From contig CANGHE010000005.1 of the NCBI GenBank assembly GCA_947453545.1, positions 1 through 34,625 on the forward strand: 34,625 nt of DNA. The letters run 5' to 3'. The position numbers and the translations under genes were made by a program. Shown piece after piece: positions 6,528 through 13,400 of the stretch; positions within the stretch are counted from its first letter, which is position 1; each line of letters opens with the position of its first letter. The notes under the pieces were generated by a model that worked only from the letters and a program-made list of their open reading frames with translations, was not told the DNA's origin and ran no database searches. The stretch comes from Flavobacteriia bacterium. GTDB taxonomy: Bacteria; Bacteroidota; Bacteroidia; Flavobacteriales_D; Crocinitomicaceae.

Positions 6528-9022
6528 TACAAAATTCCAAACTGTTCGAAATGATGGTTCAAATGCTTTCTTTCTAATAGATAAGAAGCGTATTTATTCA
6601 TTTCTCCAAATACCATATTCTTTAAAACAACTTCTGGGTTTTCTTTGAAAAAGGTTTTATATTGTTCTCTAGCTTCTAAAAACTTCGCCTTTGCTGTGGC
6701 AAAATCGGGATGAATCAAATCTTCCAATTCATCTTTTTTCATCGTTGGAAACTTGGTCCCCATTGGAAATTTGTCATAATTATATAACGAATTATGAACC
6801 TTATCCAAAATCTTTTCGGGTGTGGCAATTTCGAAATCTTGAATTTCACCCGACATGATTCGGTAGCCTTCCTCCAAATGTTCTAACAAATGTTGTGGTG
6901 TTAGAATTCCCCAATTTGGTTTTGAATTTTCGGTAAGTTTATTCAAACATTCGGTTATTTTTTCATCGGTCATTTCCACAAAAACTTCTTGTTTTTTCTG
7001 AACCATTGTTAGAATAGTCGCTACAGCTACCAATTCATCATTGGTATCAAACACCTCTACAAACCATTTTACAATGCCACTCGGGTGTTCGGCTGAAGCC
7101 ACATCTCTATCTACTTTTTGTTTGCACGTTAAACGCACGTACACCGTATCATTGTGGTAAATTGGTCGCAAGAAACGACATTCTTCCAATCCATAATTCG
7201 CGGCAACCGGACCTTTATTTGGATACACGAACAAACCTGCTGCTGCTGCTAAAATGAAGTAACCGTGCGCCGTTCGTTTTTTAAAAATACTACCATCTAG
7301 CGAAGTAATATCAGTATGAGCATAAAAATGATCCCAAGTGATATTAGCAAAATTAATAATATCAGTATCGGTAACTGTTCTATTATGAGTGCGCAATGAC
7401 ATTCCCGGTTGAATGTCTTCCCAATGGTATTGGAACGGATGCTGCGTTATTTCTTTATAAGCCGAATTCGCTTGATAAATTCCTGTAATTTCAGTCAAAG
7501 TGGTTGGCGAACCTTGAATAGCACAACGTTGCATATAATGTGTAATGCCTCGAACACCACCCATTTCTTCTCCACCTCCAGCACGACCCGGACCACCGTG
7601 AACTAACTGTGGTAATGGCGAACCGTGACCCGTACTTTGTTTGGCATTTTCTCTGTTCAACACTAAAATTCTTCCGTGATGCGATGCCGCATTGACTACA
7701 TATTCTTTGGCAATAGCATCCGAATTGGTAACAATTGATGATACCAACGAACCTTTACCCATTTGAGCTAGTTCAATAGCTTCATCCAAAGTTGCATAAG
7801 GCATTATGGTTGAAACCGGACCAAAAGCTTCGGTTTCGTGAACGGCTAAATTGGTAAACGGATGGTCTTCGCGAAGTAAAATCGGACTCACAAAAGCCCC
7901 TTTATCATCGGCACCAACCAACGTAATTTTTTCTAAATCTCCGTAAACTATTTTGGCCGATTTGGATAATGCTGTAACGCGTCCTTTCAACACCTCAACT
8001 TGGTCTTTACTCACCAAAGCTCCCATTCGAACTTCTTTCAACCTTGGGTCTCCAATAGAAACTTTATCCAATGATTTTCCTAGTGCCACTTGAACGTCAT
8101 CCATCAGCTTTTCTGGAACAATCATTCTACGAATAGCCGTACATTTTTGTCCAGCTTTTACAGTGATTTCACTTCGCGCTTGATTGATGAATAAATCAAA
8201 TTCTGGAGTTCCTGGAACCGCATCTTCGCCTAAAATAGAAGCATTCAAACTATCAGCCTCCATCGTAAAAGGTACTGATTCTTGAATTAATCTTGGATGT
8301 GATTTTAATAATCTTCCAGTTGTTGCCGAGCCTGTAAACGTAATCACATCTTGACTTTCCACCGTATCAAAAATAGTTGTAGCAGTACCACAAATCAATT
8401 GCAAAGCACCTTCTGGTAAAATATTTGACGCTATGATTTCTCTGACAACAGCTTCGGTTAAATAGGCTGTAACTGGAGCTGGCAATACAACTGCTGGCAT
8501 TCCAGCCATCCAATTGCAAGCACATTTCTCTAACATTCCCCATATTGGAAAATTAAAAGCATTGATATGAATAGCCACTCCTTTTTTCGGAACCAAAATA
8601 TGATGCGCCATAAAACGACCGCCTTTCGACAAATCGATTGGATCGCCTTCAACGTGATAGGGTTGGTTTGGGAATAATTTTCGCAACGATGCATTGGCAT
8701 ATAAATTTCCAAAACCTCCTTCAATATCAATCCACGAATCGACACGTGTTGCGCCCGTTCGGTAACTGATTTCATAGAACGCTTCTTTGCGTTTGGTCAA
8801 ATACATCGCCAAACTTTTAATCATATTGCCACGTTCTTGGAAGGTCATTTTGCGGAGTTTCTCGCCACCTTTAGTTCTTCCATAGTGCAAAATAGCCGGA
8901 ATATCTAAACCTTCCACCGACGTTTCCGCAATGAATTCGCCAGTTACCGCATCATAAGATGGTTTCCCATCTCCAGTTGCCGAAGTCCATTTTCCTAATA
9001 CGTAATGTTGTGTTTTAGTCAT
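6527..9022 (-). CDS. paaZ: Bifunctional PaaZ with extra C-terminal DinB/DUF1569-like domain
   Basis: PaaZ opens the oxepin-CoA ring (hydratase part) and oxidises the resulting semialdehyde (NADP-dependent ALDH part). Residues 1-515 are the ALDH domain with E256 (FTMEADSLN) and catalytic C294 (KAGQKCTAI). Residues about 530-680 are the MaoC-like hydratase with the D564/H569 pair in WDHFYAHTD. At 831 residues it is about 150 longer than the E. coli enzyme (681). The additional segment 684-831 has histidines spaced as in DinB-like/DUF1569 four-helix proteins (PQHLLEHL near 709-716, ERKHLNHHFEQFG near the end). The role of that extension is unknown. The gene follows the accessory insert, with its own candidate promoter at 9077-9104. 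Confidence 0.95.
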   Translation of the reverse strand: MTKTQHYVLGKWTSATGDGKPSYDAVTGEFIAETSVEGLDIPAILHYGRTKGGEKLRKMTFQERGNMIKSLAMYLTKRKEAFYEISYRTGATRVDSWIDIEGGFGNLYANASLRKLFPNQPYHVEGDPIDLSKGGRFMAHHILVPKKGVAIHINAFNFPIWGMLEKCACNWMAGMPAVVLPAPVTAYLTEAVVREIIASNILPEGALQLICGTATTIFDTVESQDVITFTGSATTGRLLKSHPRLIQESVPFTMEADSLNASILGEDAVPGTPEFDLFINQARSEITVKAGQKCTAIRRMIVPEKLMDDVQVALGKSLDKVSIGDPRLKEVRMGALVSKDQVEVLKGRVTALSKSAKIVYGDLEKITLVGADDKGAFVSPILLREDHPFTNLAVHETEAFGPVSTIMPYATLDEAIELAQMGKGSLVSSIVTNSDAIAKEYVVNAASHHGRILVLNRENAKQSTGHGSPLPQLVHGGPGRAGGGEEMGGVRGITHYMQRCAIQGSPTTLTEITGIYQANSAYKEITQHPFQYHWEDIQPGMSLRTHNRTVTDTDIINFANITWDHFYAHTDITSLDGSIFKKRTAHGYFILAAAAGLFVYPNKGPVAANYGLEECRFLRPIYHNDTVYVRLTCKQKVDRDVASAEHPSGIVKWFVEVFDTNDELVAVATILTMVQKKQEVFVEMTDEKITECLNKLTENSKPNWGILTPQHLLEHLEEGYRIMSGEIQDFEIATPEKILDKVHNSLYNYDKFPMGTKFPTMKKDELEDLIHPDFATAKAKFLEAREQYKTFFKENPEVVLKNMVFGEMNKYASYLLERKHLNHHFEQFGIL

Positions 9023-9076
9023 AATAATAGTTTTTACTCTTGGCGAGGGTAGAGAAAAATAAGCGAGTAGTTTAGA

Positions 9077-9104
9077 TAAACTTAAATTAAGTCCAAAACC
9101 TCAA
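9077..9104 (-). promoter_or_regulatory. Candidate Bacteroidota promoter for paaZ
   Basis: On the minus strand TTG (9102-9104), a 17-nt spacer and TAAGTTTA (9077-9084) match the TTTG-N17-23-TAnnTTTG pattern with one mismatch in the -7 box. The distance to the paaZ ATG is about 55 nt. A 13-bp palindrome, ACTTAAATTAAGT (9080-9092), overlaps the -7 region. A separate promoter would make sense because the insert separates paaZ from the other paa genes. Confidence 0.35.
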
Positions 9105-9139
9105 CCTTTCCACGCTGTTAATGGCTGCTATTTATTGTT

Positions 9140-10264
9140 TTAGTAATTTACGATTTGTGATAATTTTCCGTTTTTGAAATATAATTTTAAAATTCCAATA
9201 TATTCCCATACTTCAAATTCACCATTTGCATTTTTAATTTTTTTTCGATTTAAAGTTATTCCGCAAATATCTGAACACATATCTTTTGACATTCCAATTG
9301 TTAGTTTCTTTTGGTAAACTAATTTTCCAAACTTTTCTCCATATTTCTTAATAAAAACATTTTCTTCTAACTTGTTTTTATTTGTATTTTCAGTTTTTAA
9401 TTTTTCAAGATCATTCTTCGTTGAAAGAACGTTTTCAAAGCTCCATCTACTGCCTTCTAAATCAAAAATAACTTTATCTTTTTCGTTACTTAATTTTACA
9501 GCAAGTAATGTTTCTTCATCATTTAAATCACTACTTTGCTCAATCTTTAAATCTTTTTTTCTCAATAATGTAAGTTCTCCTTTCCATTCCGTTCCTTTAT
9601 CAATATACAAGTCAGAATTCGATACTGGATTTTTTATTGCTGAAAAATCGCTAACCGCAATAAATGTTTTGCCATTTATTAATTCTTTCTTTTTCTCAAA
9701 ATATGGGACTAAAATAAATTGTGGATTGTATTGAGATTCAAAAACATAAATTGTTTCGTTGCTTAAATTATCTTTTAATTCAAAAAGTATACTTGCATAA
9801 AAATCTTTATTAAAATTATTTTTAGCTTCATTATACAATTCAGATTTTTCAAGAAAAGGATTTATACTAATAATAGTAAAATATTTATTTCCAATTTGCG
9901 ACCAATTTAAAGTTTCTATTTTGTCAGTTTTCTTTAAAAAAAGTATGCTACTTTTTTTATATTCATTAGAATAATTTGGATAATATATTTTTAAACCATT
10001 ATATCTTTTGTAATATTCTTCTTCATCACATTGTTTTTCTTCAAAAGGATTTTGACCACTTCCACTTTCAAGTATCTTTGTAACTTTAGCTTTATAATAA
10101 CCCGCATGATTAATAAAGTTTTCAGTTGGAATATATAAAGGAAACTTTGTTTTGTTTTCAATATCTACTGCTTTTTCGATTTTTCCCATTTCGATTTGCG
10201 AAAAACTTGAAATTGTAAATAGAGAAATAATAATTGTATTTAATAGTTTCTTTTTCATTGTCAT
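9140..10264 (-). CDS. Secreted protein of unknown function
   Basis: I do not recognise this 374-residue protein. It begins with a basic stretch and a hydrophobic core (KKKLLNTIIISLFTISSFSQ), a Sec signal peptide probably cleaved near residue 23. No lipobox cysteine follows, so it is periplasmic or exported. The body is Lys/Asn/Glu-rich. The last about 70 residues (KKLTIGMSKDMCSDICGI, then EVWEYIGILKLYFKNGKL) have the rhythm of BamE/SmpA-like small domains: GMS followed by a Gly-Ile turn, a W-Y strand and a final F-NGKL hairpin. That similarity is by eye only. An ATG two codons in (10258) is an alternative start. It begins 3 nt after the GIY-YIG gene, so the two are probably cotranscribed. It is noticeably AT-rich, unlike the paa genes. 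Confidence 0.8.
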   Translation of the reverse strand: MTMKKKLLNTIIISLFTISSFSQIEMGKIEKAVDIENKTKFPLYIPTENFINHAGYYKAKVTKILESGSGQNPFEEKQCDEEEYYKRYNGLKIYYPNYSNEYKKSSILFLKKTDKIETLNWSQIGNKYFTIISINPFLEKSELYNEAKNNFNKDFYASILFELKDNLSNETIYVFESQYNPQFILVPYFEKKKELINGKTFIAVSDFSAIKNPVSNSDLYIDKGTEWKGELTLLRKKDLKIEQSSDLNDEETLLAVKLSNEKDKVIFDLEGSRWSFENVLSTKNDLEKLKTENTNKNKLEENVFIKKYGEKFGKLVYQKKLTIGMSKDMCSDICGITLNRKKIKNANGEFEVWEYIGILKLYFKNGKLSQIVNY

Positions 10265-10267
10265 ATT

Positions 10268-10849
10268 TTAATGTTTTCCAATTATTGGATTTAATTTTTT
10301 TGCTAAAATTCGCTCTAAAATATTAATATCATCTGCTATGTTTTCTTCAAAAAACATTACAGTATATTTTAGTTTAAGTTCTGTTTTTACTTTTTTCGCC
10401 CAAAAGTCTAATTGCAATCCGTGAGATTTTCTGTTTTTATGGTAACCTAAATGTTGTATTAATCTTCCCCAAGCACAACTTTTAACTTTCCCTACATATA
10501 AAATACCTTCATTTTTTGAAGTATGATTTTGTGCTGGAATATTTAATTGTAATTCTTCATTCACTTTTTTAATAAGATTTACTATTTCTTCTTTTTCAAT
10601 AAGTTCATTTATTTCAAAGAAATACAACGCTGGGAATTTTTCATATTCAATCATTTCTTGAAAGATTGCTGAAAAATCTCCACCTTTTGTTATATCAACT
10701 TTATCCGAATATTTTGAATCAAGTTTTTTTACGTCGATTTCAAAGCTAAATTTTTTCTTAAAACCATTTTGTGAAATCTGAAAAAAGTCTTCAGATATAG
10801 TTTTAGACTTATCTCGGATAAAATTTTCAATTTGTCTTAAATCTGTCAT
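10268..10849 (-). CDS. GIY-YIG-like domain protein
   Basis: This is a 193-residue protein with a GIY-YIG-type nuclease-like C-terminal half. The GIY strand is ALYFF (74-78), the YIG strand is LYVGKV (117-122), and then come the conserved R129 and H133 in GRLIQHLG and a glutamate helix ending in LNPIIG (E179 in ILERILAKKLNPIIG). Those are the catalytic Arg and Glu positions of the family. Between the two strands there is an unusually long helical insertion. The N-terminal 70 residues are unassigned. The presence of R and E suggests possible nuclease activity, but the class also includes non-nucleases. A (TA)7 tract sits directly before the ATG. It is AT-rich and paired with the secreted protein gene. 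Confidence 0.7.
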   Translation of the reverse strand: MTDLRQIENFIRDKSKTISEDFFQISQNGFKKKFSFEIDVKKLDSKYSDKVDITKGGDFSAIFQEMIEYEKFPALYFFEINELIEKEEIVNLIKKVNEELQLNIPAQNHTSKNEGILYVGKVKSCAWGRLIQHLGYHKNRKSHGLQLDFWAKKVKTELKLKYTVMFFEENIADDINILERILAKKLNPIIGKH

Positions 10850-10851
10850 TT

Positions 10852-10866
10852 TATATATATATATAT
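10852..10866. repeat. (TA)7 dinucleotide tract before the GIY-YIG gene
   Basis: A run of alternating T and A occupies the 5' leader two nt upstream of the ATG at 10849. Being within the ribosome loading region, a change in length could alter translation; this is inference. Confidence 0.8.
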
Positions 10867-10953
10867 TTAGGAAGTTACCACTAACATTTCCAATTTAAAT
10901 AGATTAAAATCTACCTTTAAAATTTCATAATAATATATTCTTAATCAATTTGC

Positions 10954-10966
10954 GGGACAGCGTCCC
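10954..10966. repeat. Short GC-rich hairpin in an AT-rich gap
   Basis: GGGAC and GTCCC flank AGC, in the gap between the HTH gene and the GIY-YIG gene. It stands out because the surrounding 140 nt are nearly all A/T. It could be a weak attenuator or a dispersed palindromic element. No T run follows on the minus strand. Confidence 0.4.
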
Positions 10967-10992
10967 ACTTATTTGAATATAAATAAAATTCT

Positions 10993-11349
10993 CTATTTCA
11001 CAATAGCATCATTGCTCTTCAAAATTTTATAAAGTTCCTCAATTTTCTCCATCGGTAAATCGTGCAACAACTTGTTTACTTCCCCAATCGCCTCTGTTTT
11101 TGAAATCGAATGCAAAGCATGACCTTCTGGCAATGGATTTTTAGCATCATCAACAAAATCAAACAAATCATTCGGCGTACAATTCAGCGCCTTACAAAAT
11201 TGTTCCAATTTATCAAATCGAATAGAAATCGACCTTCCATGAACCAATTGTGAAGCATATCCATCAGAATTACCCAACTTAATCAAATATTGATTCGTTT
11301 TCGTAATTCCCTTAACCTTAAAAATCCTGCCTAAATTCAATCGTAACAT
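10993..11349 (-). CDS. Cro/CI-type (XRE-like) helix-turn-helix protein
   Basis: This 118-residue protein is a probable DNA-binding regulator. Residues about 5-65 fit a compact XRE-like HTH: TKTNQYLIKLG, then YASQLVHGR in the recognition-helix position, then KLEQFCKALNCTPNDLFDF, which is the very common last helices of the HTH_26/Cro group. The C-terminal 50 residues form a helical extension (EAIGEVNKLLHDLPMEKIEELYKILK) that may dimerise. ATG at 11349 follows a -7 box TATTTTTG by 26 nt. The 21-bp tandem array lies directly upstream, so it may be a target or part of the promoter region. Its regulon is unknown. Confidence 0.75.
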   Translation of the reverse strand: MLRLNLGRIFKVKGITKTNQYLIKLGNSDGYASQLVHGRSISIRFDKLEQFCKALNCTPNDLFDFVDDAKNPLPEGHALHSISKTEAIGEVNKLLHDLPMEKIEELYKILKSNDAIVK

Positions 11350-11375
11350 ATTCTTTCAATTTAAATACAATACTA

Positions 11376-11383
11376 CAAAAATA
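11376..11383 (-). promoter_or_regulatory. -7 promoter element of the HTH gene
   Basis: TATTTTTG on the minus strand matches TAnnTTTG exactly and lies 27 nt from the ATG. No good -33 TTTG is visible; the expected position (about 11403) falls in the last degenerate copy of the 21-bp array. Confidence 0.45.
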
Positions 11384-11390
11384 GTTATTT

Positions 11391-11643
11391 ACATCTTACT
11401 TACATCGTCTGCTTCTTTACTTATGTTATCTGCTTCTTTACTTATGTCTTCTGCTTCTTTACTTATGTCTTCTGCTTCTTTACTTATGTCGTCTGCTTTT
11501 TTACTTATGTTGTCCGCTTCTTTACTTATGTCGTCTGCTTCTTTACTTATGTCGTCTGCTTCTTTACTTATGCCGTCTGCTTCTTTACTTATGCCGTCCT
11601 TTTCTTCACTTATGTCGTCCTTTTCTTTACTTATGTTGTCCCA
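11391..11643. repeat. 21-bp tandem array, about eleven units
   Basis: The plus-strand consensus TCTGCTTCTTTACTTATGTC plus G repeats without indels. The central units are nearly identical and the outer ones degenerate. All three length-compatible readings stay open. On the minus strand it encodes heptads ISKEADD, which place Ala at a and Ile at d of a coiled coil. That frame (11389-11646, 85 codons) has only TTG as a start and no ATG, which weakens a coding claim. It lies between paaJ and the HTH gene. 21 bp equals two turns of B-DNA, so every unit faces the same side of the helix. Confidence 0.9.
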
Positions 11644-11671
11644 CAACCGACATATTTCCTATTTTATCAAA

Positions 11672-11706
11672 AACTCATAATTCATAACTCAAAACTCATA
11701 ACTATT
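11672..11706. repeat. AACTCAT heptamer repeat overlapping the paaJ stop
   Basis: Units AACTCAT, AATTCAT, AACTCAA, AACTCAT, AACTATT stand in 7-nt register. The paaJ stop codon (11689-11691) and its last residues SYEF are read from within this block. Confidence 0.8.
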
Positions 11707-12900
11707 CTCAATAATCGCCGCATAGCCTTGCCCAACGCCAATACACATAGTGATTAGCGCATATCGTTTTCCAGTTAATTGCAATTCCAATGCCGCCGAA
11801 TACACAATTCGAGCACCAGTAACTCCTAGTGGGTGCCCAATAGCAATAGCTCCTCCATTAGGATTAATTCTTGGATCGTTATCTTGTAATCCTAACTCCC
11901 GAATGCAAGCAATACTTTGTGCTGCGAAAGCTTCGTTAAGTTCAATAATATCGATTTGGTCAAGTGTTAAACCAGCTTTTGCCAACGCCTTTTTAGTCGC
12001 TTCCACTGGGCCAATTCCCATAATTCTTGGCTCTACTCCCACTACTGCCGAACTTACAATTCTCGCTAATGGTTTTAAATTATATTGTTGAACCGCTTCA
12101 GCAGAGGCAATAATGGTTGCCGCCGCACCATCATTCAATCCCGATGAATTTCCTGCCGTTACGCTTCCATCTTTTTTGAAAGCGGGACGCAATTTGGCTA
12201 ACCCTTCCATGGACGTACTTGGTTTTACAAATTCGTCTTTTGAGAATTGAATAGCATCTCCTTTTCGTTGCGGAATTTCAACGGTTACTATTTCTTTAGC
12301 CAATCTTCCTGAAACTTGTGCAGCAGTAGCTTTTTGTTGACTATGCAAAGCAAATGCATCTTGATCTTCACGAGAGATGTTGTATTTTTCTACTAGATTT
12401 TCGGCAGTTTCACCCATGGCATCCGTTCCAAACATAGCATGCATTTTTGGATTGATGAAACGCCATCCGAAACTCGAATCGTACATTTTAGAATCGGTTC
12501 CAAAAGCCGATGATGGTTTAGAAACCACTAATGGTCCACGGGTCATGTTTTCAATTCCACCTGCTATAAACACGTGTCCGTCGCCTGCTTTTATCGCTCT
12601 ATTGGCATGAATTATAGCTGACAATCCCGAACTGCACAAACGATTCACCGTTTCTCCCGGAACGGTATAAGGCAATCCTGCTAATAATAATGACATTCTC
12701 GCTACATTGCGATTGTCTTCTCCCGCTTGATTGGCACAACCCATGATCACGTCGTCATAAGCATCCGTTGGAATATTTGGATTATTTGCTACTACGGTTT
12801 TAATGACCAAAGCCCCTAAATCATCTGGGCGAACCGAGGCTAGTGTTCCTTGATAACTTCCGATTGGCGTTCGAACGCCGTCTATGATGTATGCTTCCAT
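11689..12900 (-). CDS. paaJ: 3-oxoadipyl-CoA / 3-oxo-5,6-dehydrosuberyl-CoA thiolase
   Basis: This 403-residue thiolase would cleave the terminal beta-oxidation intermediates of the Paa pathway, to acetyl-CoA plus succinyl-CoA and to 2,3-dehydroadipyl-CoA. The nucleophile C89 lies in VNRLCSSGLSA, H356 in GGAIAIGHPLG and C386 in LITMCIGVGQG. The length is that of PaaJ/PcaF (about 400). It follows paaI after exactly 70 nt of heptamer repeat. The C-terminal SYEF beyond the usual AAIIEN ending is encoded by another heptamer block, i.e. the stop has been displaced by the repeat. The catalytic set is intact. Confidence 0.92.
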   Translation of the reverse strand: MEAYIIDGVRTPIGSYQGTLASVRPDDLGALVIKTVVANNPNIPTDAYDDVIMGCANQAGEDNRNVARMSLLLAGLPYTVPGETVNRLCSSGLSAIIHANRAIKAGDGHVFIAGGIENMTRGPLVVSKPSSAFGTDSKMYDSSFGWRFINPKMHAMFGTDAMGETAENLVEKYNISREDQDAFALHSQQKATAAQVSGRLAKEIVTVEIPQRKGDAIQFSKDEFVKPSTSMEGLAKLRPAFKKDGSVTAGNSSGLNDGAAATIIASAEAVQQYNLKPLARIVSSAVVGVEPRIMGIGPVEATKKALAKAGLTLDQIDIIELNEAFAAQSIACIRELGLQDNDPRINPNGGAIAIGHPLGVTGARIVYSAALELQLTGKRYALITMCIGVGQGYAAIIENSYEF

Positions 12901-12970
12901 TTAGGTATTGGGTATTAGGTTGTGGGTTTTAGGTTAAACTTCATAAATCAAAAATCTTCAATCGTTAATT
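12901..12970. repeat. Ten heptamers filling the whole paaI-paaJ gap
   Basis: The gap is exactly 70 nt and divides into ten 7-nt units: TTAGGTA, TTGGGTA, TTAGGTT, GTGGGTT, TTAGGTT, AAACTTC, ATAAATC, AAAAATC, TTCAATC, GTTAATT. The first five share a GG at units 4-5, and four of the last five share AAT/ATC at the end. It starts immediately after the paaJ start codon and ends immediately before the paaI stop. Confidence 0.85.
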
Positions 12971-13399
12971 TTATTCTTCCCACTCTTTGTTTGTTCTGTA
13001 AACTACACCTTTAAAAAGTGCAACTAATTCATCTTTTTGACTTTCGACTTTCGACTTTCGACGAACCTCAATGATATTGAATCCTAATTTATTATTTACT
13101 TTTTCGATAACTGATTCAGCGGTTAGATAATCACCTTCATTTACTACTTCAATATGATTGATGGAAGTTTCGATGGAAACCGAAAACCGTCCATGTGTAT
13201 TGGCTGCAAAACCAAAAGCGGTGTCTGCTAATGAATAGGTTATTCCTCCATGTGCTTTGTTCATACTGTTGAGCATCTCTTTGCGAACAGTCATAGCGAC
13301 TTTGCAACGACCAATTTCGCATTCAAGAATTTCGATGCCGAGCCATTGGCTGTAAGCATCTTGAGAAAGCATTTTGTATGGTATTTTTGTCCCTTCCAT
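12971..13399 (-). CDS. paaI: PaaI-type hot-dog thioesterase
   Basis: This hot-dog-fold acyl-CoA thioesterase is believed to release CoA from (hydroxy)phenylacetyl-CoA-type dead ends of the Paa pathway. The signature is NKAHGGITYSLADTAFGFA, with the HGG loop and the catalytic-region Asp. I take ATG at 13399 (142 aa). The only upstream alternative in frame is a GTG at 13426 that would overlap paaH by 26 nt. The 13399 ATG lies one nt after the paaH stop. An oddity is the loop before ELVALFKGVVYRT, which is expanded to RRKSKVESQKD by a GACTTTC heptamer repeat; relatives have a short turn there. The rest of the domain is intact, so it is probably active. Confidence 0.85.
   Translation of the reverse strand: MEGTKIPYKMLSQDAYSQWLGIEILECEIGRCKVAMTVRKEMLNSMNKAHGGITYSLADTAFGFAANTHGRFSVSIETSINHIEVVNEGDYLTAESVIEKVNNKLGFNIIEVRRKSKVESQKDELVALFKGVVYRTNKEWEE
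13039..13063. repeat. (GACTTTC)3 heptamer repeat inside paaI
   Basis: Three and a half perfect copies of GACTTTC encode RRKSKVES in a loop between the last two core strands. The same phrase CGACTTTCGAC occurs in the paaB-paaA gap at 17235-17246. Confidence 0.85.
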
Positions 13400-13400
13400 T

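Noticed and set aside
9372-9734. 120-codon plus-strand ORF opposite the secreted-protein gene
   Set aside because: Phe/Ser-rich translation is the complement of Lys/Glu-rich coding; the minus-strand frame has a signal peptide and close operon spacing.
11391-11643. CRISPR array
   Set aside because: Repeats are head-to-tail with no spacers, and no cas genes are near.
11423-11680. Plus-strand ORF with MSSASLL repeats as a gene
   Set aside because: It only exists because a 21-bp repeat stays open in several frames on both strands; it has no promoter or family match.
9140-11688. Insertion sequence or prophage remnant
   Set aside because: No transposase, integrase, terminal inverted repeats or target duplications could be seen.
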